Assembly (NCBI GenBank): GCA_025345505.1 | Contig: JANVCC010000120.1 | Span: forward strand, 6,834,435 to 6,898,434 | DNA from: Todiramphus chloris collaris | Lineage: Eukaryota; Chordata; Aves; Coraciiformes; Alcedinidae | Direction: 5' to 3' | Length of the DNA stretch: 64,000 nucleotides | Shown: in pieces, positions 43,500 through 53,045 of the stretch | Layout of the letters: every line of letters begins with the position of its first letter | Numbering within the stretch: the stretch's first letter is position 1 | Notes under the pieces: generated by a model | What the model was told of the DNA's origin: nothing | Database searches by the model: none | The model's input: the letters and a program-made list of their open reading frames with translations, nothing else | Position numbers and translations under genes: made by a program

Positions 43500-43735
43500 C
43501 TGACCCCAGCGCTGCCGCTTGGCTGCCACCGAGCCCGGCTGGCCCGGACCCGACGGTGGCCTCGGGCCAGGCCCGCTCTGCGGGGCGCGCATCCCCCGGT
43601 TGTCCCCGTTAGTTCGGGGTTTGGGGCGGCTTTCCCTCCCCCGCCCTGCCCGCGCCTCCCTCCCCTCCCCTCCGGGGCGCCAGGGGGCGCTGTCCCGGGG
43701 CCGGGCCCGCAGCCCGAGAGCGGCGCCGGGGCAAA
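43500..43735 (+). promoter_or_regulatory. ADPRS: ADPRS CpG-island promoter with CTCF-like motif
   Basis: The TEKT2 to ADPRS spacer is intensely GC/CpG-rich, the island running on to about 44150. It has GC-box-like CCGCCC/CCTCCCC clusters and no TATA box, as expected for a housekeeping gene. It contains CCAGGGGGCGCTG at 43680-43692, a near-ideal CTCF core. Because the spacer is so short, ADPRS initiation must lie within or next to the TEKT2 termination zone. Confidence 0.7.
43680..43692 (+). promoter_or_regulatory. CTCF-type binding motif
   Basis: CCAGGGGGCGCTG matches the core of the vertebrate CTCF consensus (CCACCAGGGGGCGC type) with GC-rich flanks. It sits 44 bases before the ADPRS ATG, at the boundary between a ciliary tissue-specific gene and a housekeeping gene. 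Binding itself is inferred. Confidence 0.6.
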
Positions 43736-46700
43736 ATGGCAGCGGCTTCGGGATCGGGATCGGGATCGGGATCGGGATCGGGATCGGGCGGCGGGCGAAC
43801 GGCGGCGCGGCCTCGCCCGGGAGCCGCCCGGTTCCGGGGCTGCTTGGTCGGGGCGCTATTGGGTGACTGCCTGGGTGCCGTCTTTGAAGGCAGGAGCGTC
43901 GTGAAGCTGCCGGATCTGCTGTGCTTCCTCCAGGGCCTGGAGCCGGCCCCCGGGACACCCGAGGAGGGGGAAGCGGCCGGCAGCGCCCGCAGAGGTGGGA
44001 GAAACCCCGCGGGTCGCGCCCGGAGCGCAGCTCCCCCTTCCCCGCACCCCCCGGGGCGGACCCGGCTCCGAACACCCCAGGGACACGGGCCTGGGCCCCG
44101 GCACCCCCAGAGCCGGGCTTTGGGGTGCGCATCCCCCCGTGCCCCCATTGCTGCCCCTCGCCTCCGCTGGGACACCCTGCCCAGCCCTGCCCTGCCCTCT
44201 CCCCAATGCTGCGGGGTTTAGGACCCTCTCCCCGGGGTGGGCATGACCGCGATGCCAGCTCCTGTCTGCCCCAGGGAGTTCCCGGGATGGGAACCGGGGT
44301 GTCACAGCGCAGGGGTGGCAGCAGGGAGCAGAGGTACCAAAAATAGGCAAGGACCAGAGTAAGAGAAGCACAAGAACAGTTTCTTAACTCTTAGCAAGTG
44401 ATGACTGATCCTTGGGGGGCTCTCAGCTGTGCAGCAAGGCCTGTAAACCCCTCCAGGAGGATTTCAAAGGTGCTTGGATTTGTTTATGGTCTTGTCCAGA
44501 ACTGCCCCTGTGCTTTCTCTTCTCTGTTTGTCAGGGTGCACTGAGAACTCCTGGGGGAAGGGACTTGTCTCTTGCTCGTTTGTGTGTCCCTCTGGATGCC
44601 CAGCACTATCCTCTCGGCTCTAATTAATCTTGAAATGCTTTCTGTCTCATTCTTGCTGCGGGTGCATCTCTTGCTCTGTGATGTCTTTGATGACCACGAG
44701 CAGTGACGAGCTCAAAGTGCTGGGCAGCTTCTGGTCCCGTTTTCACTCCAGCTCTACAGATAATCAGACATCGGAGAGCAGGGAAGTACTGACAGTGAAG
44801 AAGGGCATGAGGAGAGTTTGTCCTCAGACAGCCACGTCCTGATTTGACCTTCTGTTTCAGAAACGCTCTCGTACACGGACGACACGGCCATGAGCAGGTC
44901 CGTGGTGCAGTCCCTGCTGGCCAAGCGGGAGTTCGATGAAGTCGATATGGCCAAGAGGTGAGGAGCGTGGTGAGCTCTGGAGCCAGGGTGCTGACGGGTC
45001 GGGTGGAGGCAAAACTCTCTGAAGTTGAAGTAACCGCTGTAACTGTCTGTGAAAGGGGGATGAGGGCAAAGTCACTACATTTGTGGATGAGTGGTGTGAT
45101 TTCTCGAGCGGGTTCCGAGTCTGCTTTGAATTGAAGCGGGGTGGGACGTGCTGTGTTGCAGCCCTGGAGGTTTATCCACCCATGTGGAAGATTATGCTCA
45201 GGAATTTCAGAAGCATTTCCTTTCATGTTTAGTTGTTGCTATTTGTGCTCCTGCTTCCCTTAATTCAGTTAGCGAATGTCAGTGAGGTCAGCTCCAGTTT
45301 GTTTATGATCCATTTCCCTTTTGAATCCACAGCCCTGGTAGCATTTGGTTCCACTTAAGGGAGTACATTTATTTGTTTAGAAAACTCTTCCATTGAACTT
45401 GAACAAAAGACTTTGTTTGTGGTTGGGACCCACGGAAATGTTTCCAGTTTGCTTCTATTTCAAGGCAGGGTTGAGGGAGAAACAAGTGGGTTGTGCAAGG
45501 TGATGTCAAGAGGCCCTTCCCTCCTTTCACACCGCTTGGGGGGAATCGGATTCTTTCCCCACAGAACCACCCCCCTTGAACCCTGTCACTGAATCACCCA
45601 CGTGTACTAATTCACTTTATCAAGGGGCTTTACACAGCCTCTTCACAAACCTCAGTGACAGTCCAGGTGTCCCGTGGGTTTCCTCTCACCTGCTGCTCCC
45701 TTGCCGGCGCCAGGTTTGCCGAGGAGTACAAGAAGGAACCCAACAGGGGCTACGGGATGGCTGTGGTCAACGTCTTCAAGAAGCTCCTGAGCCCCAAGTG
45801 CAGCGATGTCTTCGAACCGGCGAGAGCCCAGTTCAACGGGAAGGGCTCCTACGGCAACGGCGGCGCCATGAGGGTGGCGGGCATCTCGCTCGTGTACTCT
45901 GACGTCCAGGATGTGAAGAAGGTAGGGTCCATGGCTCCCCTGGCAGCTGCCTCGGGCCGGTCCTGCCGCGGGCGGCCGAGCTGACGCTGTCTTCTCACCG
46001 GCAGTTTGCGAAGCTGAGCGCGGAGCTAACCCACGCCAACTCCCTGGGCTACAACGGGGCCATCCTGCAGGCCCTGGCCGTGCACCTCGCCCTGCAGGGA
46101 GAGCTCAGCAAGGAGACCTTCCTGGAGCAGCTCATCAGCCACATGGAAGACGTGGAGGCAGATGATAAGTCTCTTACTGATGCCCGAGTGTAAGTGGCTG
46201 TGAGGAGCACTGGCACTGCTGCATACCGTGTATTCTGGCTCCTCACGTTCTCTTCTTTGTGCTTCTCGTTTCCAGGCTGGGATTTGAGGATTTACCCTTT
46301 TCAAGGCGTCTAAAGAAAATAAAGGAATTTTTGGAGCTCAGCAGTGTTCCCAAAGCAGATGTGCTGTTTGAATTAGGTAAGCACCTTTGTCACTGCAAGT
46401 CTTAGGGAAGAGCTGGAAGCAGGACTGCGACTTGGACAGCCTGCTGGATATGTCCTCCCCCAGGTGCCACTTCAGCCTCTGCTGCCTCTCGGGCACAGAA
46501 TGTGCTGGAAGGGCTGCCTTTGCTCACTGGCTAGGGCTTCTCTGAGTCTTAACCCAGGGATTCCCTCTCTTACTTGCTAAGAAAAGCTTATAATGAATAA
46601 TGCTGCTTAATATTCTAAGACCTCTTAAGGGCTGTCAGATCTTCCGGGGGCAGGTTGATGTGTGTTGCCAAACTATACTGGTGTAGTGGGGAGTTGGTCT

Positions 46701-47187
46701 CTGGGATGTCTGTAGTGCTGGGCGACTGGGGAGACTTCTGAGATGCAAACCTGCACCTCGTCGTGATAAAACCAGTGATACTGGTATTGAACTAACTGGC
46801 ACTTGGAAGTTGGGGTTTGAAGGGAGAAGGTCCTTCTGAGGGAAGGAGGATGCGGGTGTCGTGCGGTGCTGCAGGCGTTTGCTTTGGTCACCAGGCAACG
46901 GCATTGCTGCTCTGCGCTCCGTCCCCACCGCCATCTACTCCTTCCTGCGCTGCATGGAAGCTGACCCAGACATCCCCGGCCACTACAGCAACCTGCAGAG
47001 GACCATCATCTACTGCATCTCCCTGGGCGGAGACACAGACACCATCGCCACCATGGCGGGAGCCATCGCAGGGGCTTATTACGGGGAGGAGCAGATCCCC
47101 GCCAGCTGGGAGCAGAGCTGCGAAGCTTTCCAAGAGACGCGGGCGCTGGCGAGCAGCCTGCACGAGCTGTACTGCCAGCGGCTCTGA
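43736..47187 (+). CDS. ADPRS: ADP-ribosylserine hydrolase (ARH3)
   Basis: ADPRS removes ADP-ribose from serine after PARP signalling and also cleaves poly(ADP-ribose) and O-acetyl-ADP-ribose, in nucleus and mitochondria. Exons: 43736-43994, 44861-44957, 45714-45921, 46005-46189, 46276-46376, 46895-47187 (stop TGA), all GT-AG and in phase, giving 380 residues (human about 363). The ADP-ribosylglycohydrolase fold is complete. The metal and catalytic residues known in human ARH3 are kept: Glu51 in GAVFEGRS (human Glu41), Thr92-Asp93-Asp94 in SYTDDTAM, and Asp330, Asp332, Thr333 in GGDTDTIATMAG. The extra length lies mainly in the N-terminus, an alternating Gly-Ser run from the GGGATC repeat, and in the poorly conserved loop around residues 70-86. 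The start is the first ATG in good context (AAAATGGC) and gives MAAA, like human. The gene converges with COL8A2. Confidence 0.96.
43748..43790 (+). repeat. ADPRS: Coding hexanucleotide repeat (GGGATC)n in ADPRS
   Basis: Six perfect GGATCG units at 43751-43786 give seven GGG tracts spaced by ATC from 43750 to 43788. In frame it encodes alternating Gly-Ser from residue 5. The in-frame period (6 = 2 codons) means copy-number changes would only lengthen or shorten the Gly-Ser stretch. Confidence 0.9.
43995..44860 (+). other. ADPRS: ADPRS intron 1
   Basis: Starts GTGGGA at 43995 and ends TGTTTCAG at 44860. The first ~150 bases are still CpG-island sequence. No other feature was seen. Confidence 0.75.
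44958..46894 (+). other. ADPRS: ADPRS introns 2-5
   Basis: Introns 44958-45713, 45922-46004, 46190-46275 and 46377-46894. Two are very short (83 and 86 bp), typical of compact avian genes. No nested features. Confidence 0.75.
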
Positions 47188-49890
47188 GCGCCCGCCTCGG
47201 CCTCGCTGCGCCGCAGCCCGGGGCTGGATCCGTGCCGGGGAGAGACGCCCGCTGCTGTGAGTGGGGAGCGGGAAGCTCGAGCTGGTTTGGGAGAGAGGGG
47301 ACGTACCCCCCGTTCTGGTGCAGCTGGGATGCGGCTGCGTGTGGCACCCTGGGCAGCGGGTGCCTCTCCTCTGCTGTGCACGGGTGCGTCGAGGTTGCCA
47401 TCGTTTTCTCCCCTCCGCTCTTGTGCCGTTTGGTCGCTGCCGTCACTCGATGGGTGTCTGCACCCACTGACCTGCCCGCCCTTTTCCTCTGCTCCTTTGT
47501 GCCGTGGCCTTCAGTCGTTAGTGGCCTGTCCTGCATTGGCTTTGGTGGGCTCTGCACCCCTCGGAAAACGCCCCTTCACCCTCGGCTGAGGCACGTGGGT
47601 GGGAGTGATCGGGGGCCCATCCCTGGATGAGTGGCGGCACAGGCTGCGGAGCGTGGGTGCTGGAGGTGAATCTGGGACGTTCGCTTCCTTTGAGGCGCAG
47701 TGAAAAGCGCTGGTGGCTGGAGAAGGGGTCTCTGCGTTGCCAGTGGCATTGTGAGAAACGCCCTTGATGCCTGCAGACAGAATCCCAGTTGCCTTGCAGG
47801 TGCTGCTGGAAAATGGTGTAACTGCTTACTGCTCCTTTGGTGCCCTTCGCTCCGCGATCCACCTGGCACTGTCCTCGTCTCCTGCATTCTGTGTTCCTTT
47901 ATGAAGCTTTCGTGTTGCTGCGGCTGCTCCGACTGCTCTTCTGTTCCTAACCTGCTGCTTATGCTGTCCTGCCTGTGTCCGGAGCTGTGTGCATCTGTGG
48001 GTGGAGAGAGCTGTGAAACCTCCTGTTAGACTGGGACTGAATCCCTGGCTCTGCTGCAGTCCCTGATAGAAATGACTTCAGCAGGAAGCAGGAGTTTCTT
48101 CTGACGGCCTTAAAACTCTGGGCTTAGTAGAAATGATCAGAAAATAAAGGGAAAAGTCAGTTAACTGGGGGGTGAATTTATCAGAGTTTAGAAGAATTTG
48201 CATTGAAGCTGGCACTGGTGGCCAAGAATATTCAAGCAAAGCTGTGTTGTTCCAGCATTCCCAGTTCGCGTATTCCTTTGGCCAACGGAGCTGGTCAGAA
48301 GGGGAGTAACAGCATGGGTACGGCACGACTGAAACAGGTTAAAAGCTTTCTAATAACTGAAAAAAGAAAAAACAGAGAGGAAAACAAAAAAGAGAGGTGA
48401 GCTGCCATTGTGTGGCAATGTTTATAAATTCGAATGTGACCAGGTAGCCCTCGGTAATCTCCAGCACTGCTGAGACTCCAGGAGTGACCTGGGTACCCCG
48501 CGGGGCTGCGCCGGGTGCGCGGCTGCCGTGGGCTCTGCTGGTTTTCCTCTAGCCTGCTTCCATCAAGTGCCAGTCCTCTGTGTGACGCTGTAACGGGTTC
48601 TCCTCGTGCAAACGAATTCTTGTCCCGAGACCACGTGGCGTTCCGGTCTGTTGTGTGTCTGTGTGCTGTGCTGCAGATCTGAGGTGTAAAATGTCGGGTT
48701 TTTCACGTCGTTCTGCCAGAGGTGTGACCGTACTCACGGAGTCGGTTAAAAGAAGATATTTTCCTTTTAAAGCAGCTTTATAATTGAAAATGTTTGGACC
48801 TGATGAAGAGCTCCTGTAAAAAACAGAGCTCATTTTAGGCCAGAATTTAAACATGTACTCAAACAATTAGCTCTGACTTTCTTGGAAAGAAATAAAGTCA
48901 CTTAGTTATCTTTGTTAATTAGCCACTGCTCCCGTCTTTTCATTCAAGTCGTGAAGTTGTGCTTCCACACTAAATGACAAGAGGAGTTGTGTGAAAACCT
49001 CTGGGCTGTTACTCCCCACCCTGTACTTCACTTTAAGACTCAACCTATAGCTACCCTTGTTACAGCTTCTGGAAATCTTGCTGTAGAAGGCAGAATGGAA
49101 GGAAGTTGTTTGGAGCTGGACAGAGACGCGCTTCATTTGGGGTGAGTTTTAACCCTGAAAATCTGCTGTAAAACTGAATTTCAAGTGCCTGCTCCTGCCC
49201 GGTAGCACTAAGGGGAAGCCAAAGCTGGTAGTTGCCCAGGAGCAGTGGTTCTGGTTAGTGGGGCCAGTTGGTCCCTGCACGGAGGGTCACTGAGAAGCCC
49301 TTTTCCTTTGCAGACTGTTTGCAGCAAGGAGCTGAGTGTGGAAGTTCTGACGTGTGATGCTCACACAGGGACCAGGGAGGATGCTGGATGCCCCCGGGCC
49401 TTGCAGCAGCAGAATTGCTTGTTCTTCATCAGCAGCTTTGGAAGGAGGTTCACCTGTAACAAGGAACATCTCCTCTTCCAGGTAGGAGATCAGGTTGGGA
49501 AGGATATTTCCCTCTATTCTTTGCACTTTTAGCCTCTGGAAGTGATTTGCTTACAGATGGTTGACCATTTCTTGTGTGTAACTGAACCCCAAAGGGCTGT
49601 CTGTAGACAAGGGTGTGTAACGTAGCCAAAAATAAAAAGCATCATGGAAGGAAACACAGAAGGGAAGAGGAATTCCCAACACTTTGTCTTAAACTCCTCA
49701 AGTGAATACTTGCCACTCTGGAAGGGGTCTGGATTTCACCTTTTCTGAAAATGAACTGGAGACAGGAACCTTTTCCTCAATCACGAGAAACACGCGATAC
49801 CTTCTTATGCAAGAATGTTTGTTTACAAGCTGGGAAGGAGTGAGCTGGATTTGAGGAGGTCTGTAGGTGATCCAAACAGCAGGACACCAG
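47188..49890. other. ADPRS 3' UTR and gap to the convergent COL8A2
   Basis: No further gene was recognised. Plus-strand AATAAA hexamers at 48143-48148, 48891-48896 and 49631-49636 are candidate ADPRS ends; the first gives a UTR of about 1 kb. The COL8A2 transcript ends from the other side near 49.89 kb. If the last ADPRS signal is used, the two transcripts would end within about 300 bp of each other. Confidence 0.5.
48143..48148 (+). terminator. ADPRS: Candidate ADPRS polyadenylation signal (AATAAA)
   Basis: First canonical hexamer after the ADPRS stop, about 0.96 kb downstream, followed by G/T-rich sequence. Confidence 0.45.
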
Positions 49891-49894
49891 CCAC

Positions 49895-52800
49895 CACTTA
49901 TACAATAGGTTTTATTGATGTTTTGTCAATACAATCAAGTACTGTAGTTTTAGTTCTGAAGAGAAGGCCAGTTTCTGATCACAAAAAGAGTGCATTTTAA
50001 ACCAACTTTTTACTATGACAGACAGTGCACGTAGTAAGTATTTACAAAACTAAAAACCTCTATATACTAGGTTAGAAATGAAGATACTAGAGGCAAATTT
50101 AAAAAAAATAGTAAGGATTTGTATATAAAAATGCACATTGTAATGCAGTTTTCATAATTAAAAATAGACATACTTCATCCAACCCAACCTTTCTTATTAT
50201 TGTGATTGAAACCAAAATCCCACACGCTCACACACACGACAGACAAGAATCCTTTCTGCTGGCGAATATCACATACTCAGTACTCCAGAAAAAAAACTTC
50301 TTCCTGACAGTGTCCAGTTTGAACAGCCTCCCTCATCCTGTGCATCGTTTTTTTCTCTAGCCTAACTCTATGTGCGTGTGTAATACCTTTGCCTTTCGGT
50401 CGCCGTGTAAATGGAACAGGTTACTACGTAGCTGCGGAAGGTTGATTATTGGCTTTATGCTCTGCACACGAAGGGAAAGTGAAATTGCAACACGATATGT
50501 ACAGCACTGAACGAGTTCATGTCTCAGCGCGGCTACGGCCGGTGTTTCTGCCAGCGCTTGTTGTGCCAGCTACAACGAGAAGTTTCGAGCAGAACAGAGC
50601 GGAACAAAACGAGATGGAGCGTAGGTTAGGACACGGCATAAATAAGTGGCTTTGCTGAGTACCAGGGTGAAGCTCCTGCCCCGGCGTGGGGCCGCGGGGG
50701 CTCCTGGCCCTGCTGCAGGTAGTGTGGATGAGGTGCCCGCAGTGCCCGCAGTGCCTGCCGTGGGGGCCGGACCCGCCGGGGCCTCGCGTGGCACCAGCTC
50801 GAGCTCCTTGCTGTTCTCTGCAGGAAAGAGGCTTCGGTAAAGGAGACGCCGGCCCCATCCTAGCACCCTCCTCCCAAGCCTCAGCTTGAAGAAAACATCT
50901 GAGCTTCTTCCACTTTTAATTTTAGGGACTCTTTTTCGCATCGCTCCTGCTGGGAAATCACCTGTTAGGATCAAACCCCAAATGGCCCTGACACCTCCCT
51001 GCCGTCAGCAGTTAGAAACGTCCGGTGGGGTCGGACACTGGGGCAGCCCTTCAGCTTGAGGAGGTTTCATCTCTACATGAAACCTGCAGCTTTCCGTGGA
51101 GAAAATCCCAGGCAGGGGCCAGGCCAGCCCCAGCCCCAGCCCAGCTGAAGCGCTGGCCTGCCAACTCGGAATTTCCTTTTTGTGTTCCGTAGTTCCGAGG
51201 ATAGGGGTGTTGGTGAAAAGAAGCCCTGGATGGCAAGAGGCAGAAACGCGGGACAGGCTTAAGGAGAAAAACAAACGTAACAGAAACAGAAAAAGAAACT
51301 GTGTTTAAATATCTCGTACGGTCCATCTGGAGAACAATCCCAGCTCCCATCCTTGCCACATTTCTTTGGCCGTAGAACAGGCTTTAGGACAATTTATAAG
51401 GGTAAGAGTTGCTCAGCTGCTGACCAGACTGTTGCCGTTTCCTCAGGGACGTGGCTTTGCGGAGGGACAGGACGCGTATCGCGTGCGGGTTGAGTCCTGC
51501 TGGCCTGGGCTGAGCAGAGCGGCATCACTGCGAGTCGCCGTTCTGCCGTGAGAAAACGGGCGAAGCAGCAGCGTTCAGGGGCCCCCTCGAGCGAAGGACA
51601 GCGCAGGCAGGCGCTCCCCGTCCGTGGGCACCTCTCCCGGAACCTCCTAGCTCGGACTCAGGTCAGTAACATTTCAAGCATTAGTGAGACAAAGTGGTAC
51701 CGACACAGCCGCGACTCCTGGCTTTGTTTGTTTGGGGCTTTTGGGGGTTTGGGGTGGTTGTTGTTGTTGTTTTCAAACCTAAGTCCCAGACTGGCACCTG
51801 GGAGGGTGCCCTCTGACAGGTACATATTGCACTAGACTCGTCAAGAACGTCGTTAAGTAGATAATAGCACCGTTGGGAAATGATGGAGTGGAAAGGTAGA
51901 ACGAGCGCTGTTGTTTTCTGAACTCCCGGTCCCCAGAGGAAGGGGGGAACCGACACAGGAGTTTCCACATCCCGGAGCAGTGAGACAGTAAAAGCAAGTT
52001 GTCCGTAAGTGGCAGTCCCAAGAAAGCATAACTAGACCTTCTGCCAAGCCGGGCGAGAAGCGCTGCGTGCCGGGCTGGCAGTGCCATCCTTGGCTTGTCA
52101 AGGGTGAGATGCTCACGAGGCCAGGCGAGTCTCTGGGCTGCAAAAAAAAGGGACAGAACCAGCCCTGGGACTTGCCAGTAGGTGAATGAACCCGAGAGAG
52201 GGGCGATGCTGATCGCAGGGGGCCCAGCTTCCCTCAGCAGTGTGGGAACGGGTCGTCTCTCATCCTCCCAGATAGCAATGCCTGGATGGTCTTACTCCTA
52301 AAGGTGCTGGGGAGGGCTAAAAATAATATGTACTTCTTACGAGAAGGTGCTTATGCAAAGCGTTCCACTTCTGCTGGTGGTAAATCCACGTGCACTGACT
52401 GCGGCGTGGCTCGGGGAGGGTGGGCTGCCTCAGCAGCCTGGCAACGCAGGCGTCAGTGAGCGTGGAACTCGGGTGTCTGATGCTTTGGGAAGGGAACTTC
52501 TGAATCCATCCTGGATCTCCGGTGCCACACGGGTTTGTGTTAAGGGCCCAGGAGGCCGGTACTGGTTTGCAGATACAGTGCCTACGGCCGTAGTTATTTA
52601 ACTAGTACTCGAAATGGGAAACAGGGCACGTGGCTGCAGAGCAGAAGGGCTGGTGCTCTTCCAGCCGCCCCTCTCTGGATCTCAGAGGGCTTCACTGCAG
52701 AGCCAGATCCTCGCCGTCCCAAGCACCTTCGTGTGTTTGCTGTACAGTCACCAGGGCAAGCTTCGTTCCAAATACGCTTTGCTGAGGGAGTCGCTCCCCT

Positions 52801-53045
52801 TCCCCCCCTCAAAAGAGAAAAAGAAAGAAAGAAAGGTGTCTCCTTTCCGATGACCCTCTTGACTCATGGATCAGACGGCGTGAAGCAAGGTCCCACGGCA
52901 ACAGCTCTGTGCCTCCTTCCCAGTGATTTTCTTTTTTGTATTAATTTTAAAACACTTTTTTATCAAAAAAAAAAAACCAAAACAAACAAAAAAAAAAGAC
53001 AGTTTATGGCTAAAGTGGGTGAAAAGGAAACGTGCCCAACAGGCG
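49895..53045 (-). other. COL8A2: COL8A2 3' UTR
   Basis: About 3.1 kb between the COL8A2 stop and the minus-strand poly(A) signal. The distal part (49900-50400) is AT-rich. There is an A/T-rich low-complexity tract at 52920-53000 close to the stop. No open frame with known domains on either strand; the 110-140 codon frames near 50.6-50.97 kb and 51.8-52.1 kb look like chance. Confidence 0.6.
49911..49916 (-). terminator. COL8A2: COL8A2 polyadenylation signal (AATAAA on minus strand)
   Basis: TTTATT on the plus strand reads AATAAA on the minus strand, about 3.1 kb after the COL8A2 stop. The surrounding AT-rich, U-rich sequence on the minus strand suits a transcript end. The long 3' UTR is in line with COL8A2 in mammals. 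Confidence 0.55.

Noticed and set aside
43750-43788. Interstitial telomeric repeat
   Set aside because: The unit is GGGATC, not TTAGGG, and it is in frame within a coding exon; a simple coding hexamer expansion explains it.
43278-44132. 284-codon minus-strand frame over the ADPRS promoter and exon 1
   Set aside because: It is the shadow of GC-rich TEKT2/ADPRS sequence, including a Pro-Ile image of the GGGATC repeat.
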